Numbered from the stretch's first letter, positions 17,037 to 26,411 are shown. The stretch: 64,000 nucleotides of DNA from Parasulfuritortus sp049322515 (GCA_049322515.1 JBMOQW010000025.1:1-64000); one strand, 5' to 3'. Made by a program: numbers and translations. Notes: generated by a model from the sequence alone, not told the origin.

Positions 17037-18349
17037 GGTCCGCTCCCGGCCAAGGGACGATAGCGCAGCGCATCGAGCAGCGCGCGCAACAGCGATTGGG
17101 CGTTGGCCTCGTCGAAGCCGTGGGCGCCCATGGCGGCCACCAGGGCGTCGGTCCCGGGGATCAACAGGGTCGCGCGGAAGCGATAGTCGTGCAGTCCGGG
17201 CAGGTTCTTCAGCGCCCGCCGGCAGGCATGCAGGTCGACCGGCAGGTCGTCGGCCACCCGCAGACGGGCCTGCCGGCATTGCCAGGGACCGAGTTCCCGG
17301 TTCGGGGCTTCCTCCAGGTTGGCCAGTTCGCGCAGCTTGTGTTCCTGCACCCGGGCCATCTGGATCGGGCTGAAGCCGGGGCCGTGCAGCCAGTAGTGTC
17401 CGACCGCGATCAGGCCGACGCTCAGTTCGTCCAGCACGAAGGCCGCGTAGGCCGATTCACACGATTGCCGGTAGACCTTGAAGCGGTCGCCCACCTCGTC
17501 GTCGCGGTCGCCGCCACATTCCCGGTCCGGATGGAGTTGCGCCAGGATGGTGAACGGGCCGAGCCGCCCGGTCCGTGGCCTGGGTTCGAGCGCGGCGCGC
17601 ACCTGCTGTTGGCCGTATGCCCGGTATTGCCTGGCCATGTCCTGCTTCAAGCTCGCCAGGCTCGGGGGGCCGGCCGTGGGGGCCTGGGCGATCAGGGCGT
17701 TCAGGAAGCGGGCGGGGGCCAGGAAGGACGTCGATTGCCGATCGTTGACGATGGCGGTGTTGATGCCCACCACCGCGCCCGCGCCATCCAGGGTCGGGCC
17801 GCCGCTCATGCCGTGGTTGATGGCGCCGGAGAAGTGGATCATCGGCAGGCCGGCCTGCTCGGCCTCGCCGTTCAGGGTGCCCTCGACGATGCTGTGCCCG
17901 AAGCCCCCGGAGTTGCCGATCGAATAGCCTTTCTTGCCCTTGGCCGGCACGGCCGGGTTGATGGCGAGCGGCGTCGCGTCGAGGGCCGGCGAGATCTCCA
18001 GGATGGCCAGGTCGTTGGTGACATCGACCGCGACCACCGAGACCTGGTGCCGGCGCGCGTTGCCGGACAGGACGACGAGGCGATAATCCTCCGGATAGAA
18101 CACGCTCTTGGCGATGGCGTGGTAATTGGTCGCCACCCGGCGCGGGTTCTCGACCAGGAAGCCGGTCGACCGGGTGTGCATGCCGTCGTTGGCCTTCAGC
18201 TCCTGCCGGACCTCGACGATGGAGGGCCGGGCCTGGCGATAGATCTGGTCGGAATTGAGCATGGCCCCGGCGGCCGGACAGGCAACCGCAAGGACACCGG
18301 CGACCAGGACCAGGACCCGCCGCCAATCCAGTCTTTGGCTATCGCGCAC
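17033..18349 (-). CDS. Secreted trypsin-like (S1C-type) serine protease
   Basis: This 438-residue protein has a signal peptide (about 1-29, ending AAGA) and a chymotrypsin-fold domain with a readable triad: His77 (TNYHAI), Asp113 (TNDLAIL) and Ser182 (GMSGGP). There is no PDZ domain; the last 220 residues form an unfamiliar domain with several cysteines. It is probably periplasmic. I chose the GTG at 18349 because it gives a complete signal peptide and has GGAG five bases upstream, with a promoter-like pair just before it. It is followed by a coupled membrane-protein gene. Confidence 0.8.
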   Translation of the reverse strand: MRDSQRLDWRRVLVLVAGVLAVACPAAGAMLNSDQIYRQARPSIVEVRQELKANDGMHTRSTGFLVENPRRVATNYHAIAKSVFYPEDYRLVVLSGNARRHQVSVVAVDVTNDLAILEISPALDATPLAINPAVPAKGKKGYSIGNSGGFGHSIVEGTLNGEAEQAGLPMIHFSGAINHGMSGGPTLDGAGAVVGINTAIVNDRQSTSFLAPARFLNALIAQAPTAGPPSLASLKQDMARQYRAYGQQQVRAALEPRPRTGRLGPFTILAQLHPDRECGGDRDDEVGDRFKVYRQSCESAYAAFVLDELSVGLIAVGHYWLHGPGFSPIQMARVQEHKLRELANLEEAPNRELGPWQCRQARLRVADDLPVDLHACRRALKNLPGLHDYRFRATLLIPGTDALVAAMGAHGFDEANAQSLLRALLDALRYRPLAGSGP

Positions 18350-18379
18350 GGTGCTCCGGGGGTGGGTGGCTGAGTGCCT

Positions 18380-18409
18380 TTTATAGCCCGGCGCGGTGGG
18401 GATCGCCAA
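18380..18409 (-). promoter_or_regulatory. Sigma-70-like promoter of the serine protease gene
   Basis: On the minus strand TTGGCG (18409-18404) and TATAAA (18385-18380) are separated by 18 bases, and the GTG start lies about 30 bases further on. An overlapping 7-base inverted repeat (GATCGCC at 18401-18407, GGCGATC at 18418-18424) covers the -35 and could be an operator or a weak terminator for ispD. Confidence 0.45.
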
Positions 18410-18435
18410 GCAATAAAGGCGATCTGCCGGGCGCC

Positions 18436-19143
18436 TCAGCTGCGGGTCAGCCACCACTCGGCCACTTCCAGGTCGCGCGGCCAGGTGACCTTGAGGTTGC
18501 TCATGTCGCTTTCCACCAGCCGGGGCGACAGGCCGAGCGCTTCGACCGCCGAGGCTTCGTCGGTAACCGCCGTGCCGGCCTGGGCGAGGGCCCGGCTGAG
18601 CAGGCCATGGCGGAACATCTGCGGCGTCTGGGCGCCCCACAGGCGTTCCCGGGACACGGTTTCCCGGACCCGGCCCGGCGCCCCCTCGCGCTTCAGGGTG
18701 TCAGCCACCGGGGCGGCGAGCAGGCCACCGACCGGATCCTCGGCCAGGCTGTCGATCAGCCGGCGCAGCAGGGCGCCGGAGATACAGGGCCGCGCCGCGT
18801 CGTGGACCAGCACCCAGTCGTCCGGGCCGACCTCATCGGCGATCGCGGCGAGGCCGTTGGCCACCGTCTCGGCCCGGGTCACGCCGCCCCGGCGCAGCAC
18901 CGCGAGCTTGCCCAGGCCGGACCAGTCCTGGCGGTCCCAGAGCGTGTCTTCGGGCGACAGCACGACATAGGTGCGGGTCACTTCGGGCAGCGCTTCGAAG
19001 GCATGGATGGCATGCCAGAGCATGGTGCGGCCGGCCAGCGGCAGGTATTGCTTGGGGCCGTCCGCCCCCATGCGGGCCCCGACGCCGGCGGCCGGGAGCA
19101 GGGCAAAAAAACGGGCGATTCGGGTTGGAGTCTGGGGGGCCAT
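18436..19143 (-). CDS. ispD: 2-C-methyl-D-erythritol 4-phosphate cytidylyltransferase
   Basis: This 235-residue enzyme of the MEP isoprenoid pathway transfers CMP from CTP to methylerythritol phosphate. Signatures are the N-terminal LLPAAGVGARMGADGPKQYL CTP loop, the LRRGGVTRAETVANGL strand, the VLVHDAARPC motif (about residue 110) and the TDEASAVEALG motif (about 195). There is no ispF directly downstream, where it often sits; a protease gene follows instead. The start codon has no clear ribosome-binding site, and TAAAAT lies only seven bases upstream, so the transcript may be leaderless. Confidence 0.95.
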   Translation of the reverse strand: MAPQTPTRIARFFALLPAAGVGARMGADGPKQYLPLAGRTMLWHAIHAFEALPEVTRTYVVLSPEDTLWDRQDWSGLGKLAVLRRGGVTRAETVANGLAAIADEVGPDDWVLVHDAARPCISGALLRRLIDSLAEDPVGGLLAAPVADTLKREGAPGRVRETVSRERLWGAQTPQMFRHGLLSRALAQAGTAVTDEASAVEALGLSPRLVESDMSNLKVTWPRDLEVAEWWLTRS

Positions 19144-19150
19144 ACCCTAA

Positions 19151-19156
19151 ATTTTA
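19151..19156 (-). promoter_or_regulatory. -10-like element next to the ispD start
   Basis: TAAAAT on the minus strand (19156-19151) matches the -10 consensus in five of six positions and ends seven bases before the ispD ATG. Transcription would begin at or within a base of the start codon. No convincing -35 is present. Confidence 0.35.
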
Positions 19157-19185
19157 AGTGAGAAACCGGAATCAAGGAGTCCGCG

Positions 19186-19980
19186 ATGACCCAGGTCCGC
19201 CCGCCCGCCGTGGCCGGCATGTTCTATCCCGGCGATGCCGCCACCTTGCGCCGTGACGTGCGGGCCCTGCTGGCCGACGTCGCGCCCGCGCCGCTGCACG
19301 CCAAGGCGATCATCGCGCCGCATGCCGGCTACATGTATTCCGGGGCCGTCGCGGCGCACGCCTATGCCCTGCTCGGGGCCCGCGCGGACAGCATCCGCCG
19401 GGTGGTCCTGCTCGGTCCGGTGCACCGGGTCTGGGTGCCCGGCCTGGCCCTGCCCGGTGCCGACGCCTTCGACACGCCGCTCGGCCGGGTCAGGGTCGAT
19501 GCCCAGGCGGTGGCAGCCATCGCCGACCTGCCCCAGGTCGAAGTCCGGCCCGACGCCCATGCCCTGGAGCACTCGCTGGAAGTGCAGCTGCCCTTCCTGC
19601 AAAGCGTGTTGCGCGACTTCACCCTGGTGCCCCTGGCCGTGGGCGGCGCCAGCCCCGCCCAGGTGGCCGAGGTGCTCGACCGCCTGTGGGGCGGCGATGA
19701 AACCCTGATCGTGGTCAGCTCCGACCTGTCGCATTTCCTCGGCTACGACGCAGCGCGCCGGATCGACGCCGACACCTGTGCCGCGATCCTGGCCCTGGAC
19801 ACCCACCTGGTCGGCGAGCAGGCCTGTGGCGCCCATCCGGTGAACGGCCTGCTGCTGGCAGCCCAGCGACGCGGGCTGACCCCGCATCTGCTCGACCGGC
19901 GCAACAGCGGGGACACCGCCGGCGACCGCCGCCGGGTGGTCGGCTATGCCGCCTTCGCCTTCACCGAGGCTGCGCCATGA
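19186..19980 (+). CDS. amrB: AmmeMemoRadiSam system protein B (MEMO1 family)
   Basis: This 264-residue protein belongs to the MEMO1 family, structurally related to extradiol dioxygenases. Typical blocks are PAVAGMFYPGD at the N terminus, IIAPHAGYMYSG (about 43-54), LLGPVHRV, the HALEHSLEVQLPFLQ stretch (about 125-140) and VVSSDLSHFLGY (about 178-190). Its His residues form the Memo metal site. It opens a three-gene overlapping operon with AMMECR1 and a radical SAM enzyme. The group is widespread in bacteria and archaea, and I know of no settled function. The ATG at 19186 has AAGGAG seven bases upstream. Confidence 0.93.
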   Translation: MTQVRPPAVAGMFYPGDAATLRRDVRALLADVAPAPLHAKAIIAPHAGYMYSGAVAAHAYALLGARADSIRRVVLLGPVHRVWVPGLALPGADAFDTPLGRVRVDAQAVAAIADLPQVEVRPDAHALEHSLEVQLPFLQSVLRDFTLVPLAVGGASPAQVAEVLDRLWGGDETLIVVSSDLSHFLGYDAARRIDADTCAAILALDTHLVGEQACGAHPVNGLLLAAQRRGLTPHLLDRRNSGDTAGDRRRVVGYAAFAFTEAAP

Positions 19981-20531
19981 GCCACAGCGAAACCCAGGGC
20001 CGCCTGCTGCTCGAGCTCGCCCGCGCCGCCATCGCCGAGGCCCTGGCCCTGCCCCACACCCGGCCCGAGCGTCCGGCCTGGCTGGACACGCCGGGCGCGG
20101 TGTTCGTCACCCTGACCCAGGCCGGCCAGTTGCGCGGCTGCATCGGTTCCCTGGTAGCCTGGCGGCCGCTCGGCGAAGACTTGACCGCCAACGCCCGCGC
20201 CGCCGCCCTGCGCGACCCGCGCTTTCCCCCCTTGAGCCCGCAGGAATTGCCGGACACCCGGGTCGAGGTGTCGCTCCTGAGCGCGCCCGAGCCGATCGCC
20301 TGCGCCAGCCAGGCCGATGCCCTCGCCCAGCTGCGCCCGGGCCTCGACGGCGTGATCCTGGAATGGCGCGGCCGGCGCGGCACTTTCCTGCCCCAGGTCT
20401 GGGAACAGCTGCCGCGCGCCGAGGACTTCCTCGCCCATCTCAAGCAGAAGGCCGGGCTGCCGGCCGACTACTGGGCCGACGACGTCAAGCTGTCGCGTTA
20501 CACCGTCGAAAAATTCAAGGAACCGGCATGA
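19977..20531 (+). CDS. amrA: AmmeMemoRadiSam system protein A (AMMECR1 domain)
   Basis: This 184-residue protein carries an AMMECR1 domain. The signatures are GAVFVTLTQAGQLRGCIGSL (about 34-53), the most conserved block of the family, and LDGVILEWRGRRGTFLPQVWEQ (about 122-143). AMMECR1 proteins have no settled biochemical activity. The gene overlaps MEMO1 by four bases upstream and the radical SAM gene by four downstream, so the three products should be made in similar amounts and probably act together. Confidence 0.93.
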   Translation: MSHSETQGRLLLELARAAIAEALALPHTRPERPAWLDTPGAVFVTLTQAGQLRGCIGSLVAWRPLGEDLTANARAAALRDPRFPPLSPQELPDTRVEVSLLSAPEPIACASQADALAQLRPGLDGVILEWRGRRGTFLPQVWEQLPRAEDFLAHLKQKAGLPADYWADDVKLSRYTVEKFKEPA

Positions 20532-21610
20532 TCCCCGAATCGCGTCATCCCGCCCGCTGGTGGCACCGGCTCGACGACGGCCGGATCCAGTGCGACCTCT
20601 GCCCGCGTGACTGCAAGCTGCACGAGGGCCAGCGCGGCGCCTGCTTCGTGCGCCAGATGCTGGACGGCGCCATGGTGCTCACCACCTACGGCCGCAGCTC
20701 CGGCTTCTGCATCGATCCGATCGAGAAGAAGCCGCTCAACCACTTTCTCCCCGGCAGCTCGGTGTTTTCATTCGGCACCGCCGGCTGCAACCTGGCCTGC
20801 AAGTTCTGCCAGAACTGGGACATCTCCAAATCGAAGGACATGGACCGCCTGATGGACCGCGCCGACCCGGACGAGATCGCCCGGGCCGCCGCGCGCATGG
20901 GCTGCCGCAGCGTGGCCTACACCTACAACGATCCGGTCATCTTCGCCGAATACGCCATCGATACGGCGCGCGCCTGCCGGGCCGCCGGGCTGAAGAACGT
21001 CGCGGTCACCGCCGGCTACATGCACGCCGCGCCGCGCACCGAGTTCTACGCCGAGATGGACGCCGCCAACGTCGACCTCAAGGGCTTCACCGACGATTTC
21101 TATGTGAAATACTGCGGCGGCCACCTGCAAGCCATCCTCGACACCCTGGTCTGGCTGCACCGGGAAACCTCGGTCTGGGTCGAGATCACCACCCTGCTGA
21201 TCCCCGGCCTGAACGATTCCGAAGCTGAAATCCGCGCCCTGTCGGACTGGATCGCGAGCCAACTGGGGCCCGACGTGCCGCTCCACTTCACCGCCTTCCA
21301 CCCCGACTACAAGCTGATGGACCGGCCCGCCACACCGCCCGCCACGCTGGCCCGCGCCCGCGCCCAGGCGCTGGCCGCCGGGCTGCATTATGTCTACACC
21401 GGCAACGTGCATGACCGGGCCGGCGGCACCACCTTCTGCCCCGGCTGCGGCCAGGCGCTGATCGAACGCGACTGGTACGAGATCCCCGCCTACCGGCTCG
21501 ACACGCAGGGCCGCTGCCCGGCTTGCGGCACGCCGGTGGCCGGCCGCTTCGAACCGTTCGGCACGCCGTTCGGGGCACGCCGGATACCGGTCAGCCTGCA
21601 CGCCGACTGA
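20528..21610 (+). CDS. amrS: AmmeMemoRadiSam system radical SAM enzyme
   Basis: This 360-residue radical SAM enzyme has the CxxxCxxC cluster motif at Cys87, Cys91 and Cys94 (GCNLACKFC). It is preceded by an N-terminal cysteine set (Cys22, Cys25, Cys29; CDLCPRDC) that may bind an extra metal. The fold resembles pyruvate formate-lyase activating enzymes. The C terminus adds two CxxC pairs (FCPGCG and CPACGT), a zinc-ribbon-like tail. The start overlaps the AMMECR1 stop (ATGA). The reaction is unknown, and the family is recognised mainly by linkage to AMMECR1 and MEMO1, both present here. Confidence 0.92.
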   Translation: MIPESRHPARWWHRLDDGRIQCDLCPRDCKLHEGQRGACFVRQMLDGAMVLTTYGRSSGFCIDPIEKKPLNHFLPGSSVFSFGTAGCNLACKFCQNWDISKSKDMDRLMDRADPDEIARAAARMGCRSVAYTYNDPVIFAEYAIDTARACRAAGLKNVAVTAGYMHAAPRTEFYAEMDAANVDLKGFTDDFYVKYCGGHLQAILDTLVWLHRETSVWVEITTLLIPGLNDSEAEIRALSDWIASQLGPDVPLHFTAFHPDYKLMDRPATPPATLARARAQALAAGLHYVYTGNVHDRAGGTTFCPGCGQALIERDWYEIPAYRLDTQGRCPACGTPVAGRFEPFGTPFGARRIPVSLHAD

Positions 21611-21635
21611 CCCAGGGACCGCCGCTCAGGCCCGA

Positions 21636-24158
21636 TCAGGCCCCCTCCCGCCAACGCGCCAGCCAGACTTCGGCCGGTTCCGGCCGGCCATACAGATAGC
21701 CCTGGTGGATCACCTGGCCGCGCGCGTTGAGGAACGCCGCCTGGGCCTCGGTCTCGACACCCTCGGCGACCACCCTGAGGTGCATGCCGCGCGCCACCGC
21801 CAGGATGGTCTCGACCAGGGCGGCGTCGCCCGGGTCTTCCGGGGCATCCTGGACGAAACTCTTGTCGATCTTCAGCTCGGCGATCGGCAGCCGCTTCAGG
21901 TAGGCCAGCGAGGAATAGCCGGTGCCGAAGTCGTCCACCGAGAAATGCAGGCCCAGGTCGCGCAGTTCGGTCATCCGGGCCACCACTTCGGCCAGGTTGT
22001 CGATCACCAGGCCCTCGGTCACTTCCAGGGTAAGGTGGTGCGGATCGGCGCCGCTGCTGGCCAGCAGATCGCGCAGCCAGGCCACGAAGCCGGCGCGGCG
22101 GAACTGGCGCGGACTCAGGTTGACCGACAGGCGCAGCGGCCGCCCGGCGGCTTCCTCGCTGGCCATGAGCCGGCAAGCCTGGCCGAGCACCCAGCCGCCC
22201 AGGTCGACGATCAGGTCGGATTCCTCGGCCACTGGGATGAACACCGAGGGCGGCAGCAAGCCGCGCTCGGGATGCTGCCAGCGCACCAGCGCCTCGGCGC
22301 CGACCCGGCGGCCCTCGGCATCGACCTGCGGTTGCAGGAACAGGCGCAGTTCCCCGGCCGGAATCGCCCGGCGCAGTTCGCGCTCGATGCGGAAGCGCTG
22401 CTCGGCGGCCTCGCCCATGCCCATCTCGAAGCAGGCGACCTGGTTGCCGCCCGCTGACTTGGCCCGATGCAGGGCGTTGTCGGCCCGGCGCAGGATGGCC
22501 TCGACCGAGTCGGCCTCGGTATCCGGGAACAGGGTCACGCCCAGGCTGACGCTGAGGGCGATCTCCTCACCGGCCACTTGCAAGGGCATCTCCAGGTTGC
22601 GCTGAATCTTCTCGGCCACCGCCAGGGCATGGCGCAGGGTCGCCTCGGCCCGGGTGAACGGGAAGGGCAGCAAGAGGGCGAATTCGTCGGCGGCCATGCG
22701 CGCCAGGGTGTCCTCCTCCCGGACCAGGCGGCGCAGGCGCGCGCCCAGCGCCGCCAGCAAGGCGTCGCCGAGGGCGTGGCCACGGGCGTCGTTGATGGTC
22801 TTGAAGCGGTCGACGTTGAGCAGGACCAGCGCCTCCAGCTGCTGGCCACGGCGCGCCGTGGCCAGCAGCTGGGTCAGGCGGTCGACCAGCAGGGTCCGGT
22901 TGGGCAGGCCGGTGAGGCCGTCGAAATAGGCCAGGGCGTGGATGCGCGCCTCGGCCGCCTTGCGTTCGGTGATGTCCTGCTTGACCGCCAGGTAATGGGT
23001 GCTCTGCCCGGCCGCGTCGCGCACCGGGGAGATGATCGCCGCCTCGATGTATTCGCTGCCGTCCTTGCGCCGGTTGATGAATTCACCCTGCCAGACCTCG
23101 CCGGCGGCCAGGGCGCGCCACAGCGCGGCATAGGTTTCGGGCGGCGTCTTGCCGGACTGGAGCAGGCTGGGCCGCTGGCCCTGCACTTCCTCGCGCCCGT
23201 AGCCGGTCTGGCGCACGAAGGCCTCGTTGACATATTCGATGCGGCCCTCGAGGTCGGTGATCAACACGCTCTCGAAGCTCTGCTCGACCGCCAGGGACAG
23301 CTTGCCGAGCACCTGCTCGCGCTGGCGGACCGCTTCGGCCATGGTGTTGAAGGCCTGGGCCAGACCGCAGATTTCGTCGCTTCCGCAGGGGGCCACCCGG
23401 GCCGTATAGTCACCGCTGGCGAAGCGCCGCGCACCGGCCTCCAGGCGGGCCAGGCGGGTCGTCACCAGGCGGTCCAGGATCAGGCCGAGGACCAGGAAGA
23501 TGATCGAATAGCCGACCAGGCTCTTGATCAACTGATCGCTCCACAGACGCCACAGTCGGTCATCGAACTTGGCCAGCGGGATGCGGATGCTGACCACCCC
23601 GCGCAGGTCGCCGACCTGATAATCATAGGCGGTCGAATAGGCTTCGCGAATGCTCTTCGGTGCCGCTTCACGGCGACCGTGGCAGGTCAGGCAGAACGGC
23701 TCCACCCGGATCGGCGCGGTGTAAAGCATGAAGCGCAAACCACGCGCATCGACGATGTCGTCAAGCCGTTCGCTGGCGTCCGAATGCTTGCGGAACCATT
23801 CCATGGCGCGCATTTCATCGCGGTCGGCGCGATTGCCCGGGTTGCGCGGCACGTCGGTGACGTTGTTGAACAGGATGCCGCTGTCGTTCCAGTTGCGAAA
23901 ATCGCGCGAGATGCGCGAGAACGAGTGCGCGGGCAGGAAGCCGATGGTCCGTTCGTTGACCGGCAGCCCGCTGCGCACGAACTGTTCCTGGTAGATGCGC
24001 CGGGTGGCCATCATGAAGCCGTACACGGTGCGGGCGTCGAAAGCCGCCTCGGCGCGCAGCTCGGCGGTCAGCTTGCGGTGGGCAAAAAAGAGATCGACGG
24101 CCAGCACGCAGCCGATCAAGGCCGCGAGGATCAACCAGATCTTGGTCTTCAGCTTCAT
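21636..24158 (-). CDS. Haem-type periplasmic sensor with PAS, degenerate GGDEF and EAL domains
   Basis: This 840-residue inner-membrane protein starts with a TM helix (about 5-25), then a periplasmic DUF3365/Tll0287-like domain with a c-type haem motif Cys156-x-x-Cys159-His160, TM2 (near 205), HAMP, PAS (about 270-390), GGDEF and EAL. The cyclase motif is degenerate (Ala489-Ala490-Asp-Glu-Phe), so the domain is probably inactive or regulatory. The EAL motif (Glu622) and DDFGTGYSSL are intact, so c-di-GMP hydrolysis is the likely output, tuned by redox state or a haem ligand. I chose the ATG at 24158 because it starts directly before the first TM; an upstream GTG at 24212 adds 18 residues. It converges with amrS. 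Confidence 0.9.
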   Translation of the reverse strand: MKLKTKIWLILAALIGCVLAVDLFFAHRKLTAELRAEAAFDARTVYGFMMATRRIYQEQFVRSGLPVNERTIGFLPAHSFSRISRDFRNWNDSGILFNNVTDVPRNPGNRADRDEMRAMEWFRKHSDASERLDDIVDARGLRFMLYTAPIRVEPFCLTCHGRREAAPKSIREAYSTAYDYQVGDLRGVVSIRIPLAKFDDRLWRLWSDQLIKSLVGYSIIFLVLGLILDRLVTTRLARLEAGARRFASGDYTARVAPCGSDEICGLAQAFNTMAEAVRQREQVLGKLSLAVEQSFESVLITDLEGRIEYVNEAFVRQTGYGREEVQGQRPSLLQSGKTPPETYAALWRALAAGEVWQGEFINRRKDGSEYIEAAIISPVRDAAGQSTHYLAVKQDITERKAAEARIHALAYFDGLTGLPNRTLLVDRLTQLLATARRGQQLEALVLLNVDRFKTINDARGHALGDALLAALGARLRRLVREEDTLARMAADEFALLLPFPFTRAEATLRHALAVAEKIQRNLEMPLQVAGEEIALSVSLGVTLFPDTEADSVEAILRRADNALHRAKSAGGNQVACFEMGMGEAAEQRFRIERELRRAIPAGELRLFLQPQVDAEGRRVGAEALVRWQHPERGLLPPSVFIPVAEESDLIVDLGGWVLGQACRLMASEEAAGRPLRLSVNLSPRQFRRAGFVAWLRDLLASSGADPHHLTLEVTEGLVIDNLAEVVARMTELRDLGLHFSVDDFGTGYSSLAYLKRLPIAELKIDKSFVQDAPEDPGDAALVETILAVARGMHLRVVAEGVETEAQAAFLNARGQVIHQGYLYGRPEPAEVWLARWREGA

Positions 24159-24249
24159 ACCGGGACAACCCACACGCCAGAAGGGGACGAGGCAAACGAG
24201 GGTAATGCGCACACCGGGGCGTCACCTTGACTTGGAACAAATCGGCGTT

Positions 24250-24279
24250 CTGACCGCAGGCGCCAGGTAGTATGATTAT
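24250..24279 (+). promoter_or_regulatory. Possible promoter of the TonB-receptor/signalling operon
   Basis: In the 218-base divergent gap CTGACC (24250-24255) and GATTAT (24274-24279) are 18 bases apart and each match sigma-70 boxes at four positions. TATGAT (24271-24276) is an alternative -10. The operon's first ATG is about 100 bases downstream. Weak evidence. Confidence 0.28.
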
Positions 24280-24376
24280 ACAGGCCCAACTCACGACGCC
24301 AGGACGTGCATGCGCGGCGTCGGGAGCGCTGCGTCCAGCGTCATCACCCAGAACCCGTGCCCGCAGGAGTCATGTC

Positions 24377-26404
24377 ATGCCAACGCGACACCCGAACCGG
24401 CTCATCGGAGCGCTCGTGTCCAGTCTGCCCTTCTGGACCCCGGGTGCATTCGCAGCCGATCCGTTGCGCGACTTGCCGCTCGGCCATTTCGTCGACGTGA
24501 CCAGCCTGGAAATGCTGGCCGACCTGGTGGTCACCGACACCAAGATCGCCCAGTCGCCCGACAGCGTGACCCAGAAGATCGTCGTGCTCCAGGCCGACGA
24601 CATCGCCGGCCGGCCCGAGCACAACCGCAACCTGGCCGAACTGATGCGCTACACCTCGGGCCAGTTCGTCAACGTGCTGTCGCGCAACGATGCCAACTGG
24701 GGCGCCTATGCCGGCCTCGGCCCCAAGTACAACAGCTACCTGCTGGACGGCTTGCCGATCGACTCGTTCGTCGATGCCATGAGTCTCGACCCCCAGGCCA
24801 TCGAGCGGATCGAGATCCACAAGGGGCCCGCCTCTGTGCTCTACTCCAATTACCTGACCATGGATTTCGCCGGCAATCTCACGCCGCTCGCCGGCACCAC
24901 CAACTTCGTCCTGCGCCAGCGGGTCGACCAGCCCCTGACCCGGGTTGCCCTCGGCACCGGCAGTTGGAACAGCCATACCGGCCGGCTCCTGCACCAGGGG
25001 CGCAGTGGCGCCTTCAGCTACCGCCTGAGCGGTGCCCTGGAAAGCTCGGACTACACGCAATACGGCCCGCAGGGCTCCTGGCTTCAGACCGTCGAGGATC
25101 CCGACTACCACAAGACGCGCCTGTTCGCCCAGCTCAACTACGCCTTCGAACGGCCCGAGCATGGCATCACCCTGTTCGCCCACCACACTGCGCACGACGG
25201 CGACCTGGGCCGGCCGAACCGGGATTTCGAGCACCGCTATGACACCCTGAACCTGACCTACAACAACCCGCTGGCCGCCGACTGGCACGTCCAGTTCAAG
25301 CTGGGCGAGCGGCGCTATGACCGGGCTTTTGGCAACGACGCCTTTCCTGTTGGCCTGGACTCGACCGGTTCCGACCGCATCCGGCAGACGATCCGGCCGA
25401 TGGACCTGACCGTCAGCCACCGGCAGGGCGAACTCGGCCTGCTCACCTTCGGCATCGACCATCAACGGGTCCATTACTGGACCACCCAGCAGGCCCCGGG
25501 CGACGACGCCACCACCCGGGTGAATGACGCCAAAGCCGCCTCGACCGGCCTGTTCGTCCAGGAAAAGCTGCAATTCGGGCCCTGGGTGGTTCGCGCCGGC
25601 TTGCGCCATGACCGACTCAGCCACGACTACACCCTGCTCGGCGGCCACATCCCGGACACCGACACGGCCGAGTGGCACAAGAACCTCTGGAGCCTGGGCC
25701 TGCGCTACAACGCCCGGCCCGGCCTCGCGCTGTACGCCAATGCCGGCACCAGTTTCATGGCGCCGACCGCCAAGCAGATCGGCGGCACCCTGTCCGACCA
25801 GAACGTCGGCCAGGTCGCCAACCCGGACCTGGCCCCGGAAAGCGGGCTGGGCCGCGACCTCGGCCTCGACTGGCAGCTTGGCGAGCGGACCCGGATCGGC
25901 CTGCGCGCCTTCTGGAACACGCTCGACGACGCCATCGTCGACAGCGCGCTGAGCGATACCCAGTCGATCTCCGAGAACAGCGGCCAGGCCGTGGCGCGCG
26001 GCCTGGAAATCGACCTGGCGCTGCGCGTCGCCGAGCAGGTCGAGGGCTTCGCCAACGCCACCTTCACCCACGCCCGCCTGGAAAACCCCGGCCAGGCCCG
26101 GACCGAGATCCCCATGGTCCCGGACCAGGTCGCCAACCTCGGCCTGCGCGTCGGCCTGACCGGGAAGACGACGCTCAATGCCTACCTGCACTGGGTCGGC
26201 CGCTATTACGACAGTGCCGATCCGGGCGCCCGGCAGGCCTTCGGCGACTACGCCGTGGTCAACGCCCGGCTACGGCATGCCTGGCGACCGGACACCGAGT
26301 TCACCCTGGACCTGAACAACCTGGGCGACCGGCGCTATGACATGCCCTGGGGCTTCCGCGACCCCGGCTTCAACGCCTGGCTCGGCGTTTCCCACCGCTT
26401 TTGA
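24377..26404 (+). CDS. TonB-dependent outer membrane receptor
   Basis: This 675-residue protein has a signal peptide ending at GAFA, a plug domain (about 45-170, with LLDGLPIDS and IERIEIHKGPAS) and a 22-strand-type barrel ending in Phe, the usual outer-membrane signal (WLGVSHRF). The ATG at 24377 has CAGGAG six bases upstream. The ligand is unknown. The next genes encode a YfiR-like periplasmic protein and a sensor kinase. TonB-receptor/YfiR/sensor sets like this suggest that the receptor takes up, or relays the presence of, an external compound to the kinase. It is the first gene of the long signalling run. Confidence 0.93.
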   Translation: MPTRHPNRLIGALVSSLPFWTPGAFAADPLRDLPLGHFVDVTSLEMLADLVVTDTKIAQSPDSVTQKIVVLQADDIAGRPEHNRNLAELMRYTSGQFVNVLSRNDANWGAYAGLGPKYNSYLLDGLPIDSFVDAMSLDPQAIERIEIHKGPASVLYSNYLTMDFAGNLTPLAGTTNFVLRQRVDQPLTRVALGTGSWNSHTGRLLHQGRSGAFSYRLSGALESSDYTQYGPQGSWLQTVEDPDYHKTRLFAQLNYAFERPEHGITLFAHHTAHDGDLGRPNRDFEHRYDTLNLTYNNPLAADWHVQFKLGERRYDRAFGNDAFPVGLDSTGSDRIRQTIRPMDLTVSHRQGELGLLTFGIDHQRVHYWTTQQAPGDDATTRVNDAKAASTGLFVQEKLQFGPWVVRAGLRHDRLSHDYTLLGGHIPDTDTAEWHKNLWSLGLRYNARPGLALYANAGTSFMAPTAKQIGGTLSDQNVGQVANPDLAPESGLGRDLGLDWQLGERTRIGLRAFWNTLDDAIVDSALSDTQSISENSGQAVARGLEIDLALRVAEQVEGFANATFTHARLENPGQARTEIPMVPDQVANLGLRVGLTGKTTLNAYLHWVGRYYDSADPGARQAFGDYAVVNARLRHAWRPDTEFTLDLNNLGDRRYDMPWGFRDPGFNAWLGVSHRF

Positions 26405-26411
26405 GGCTGCC

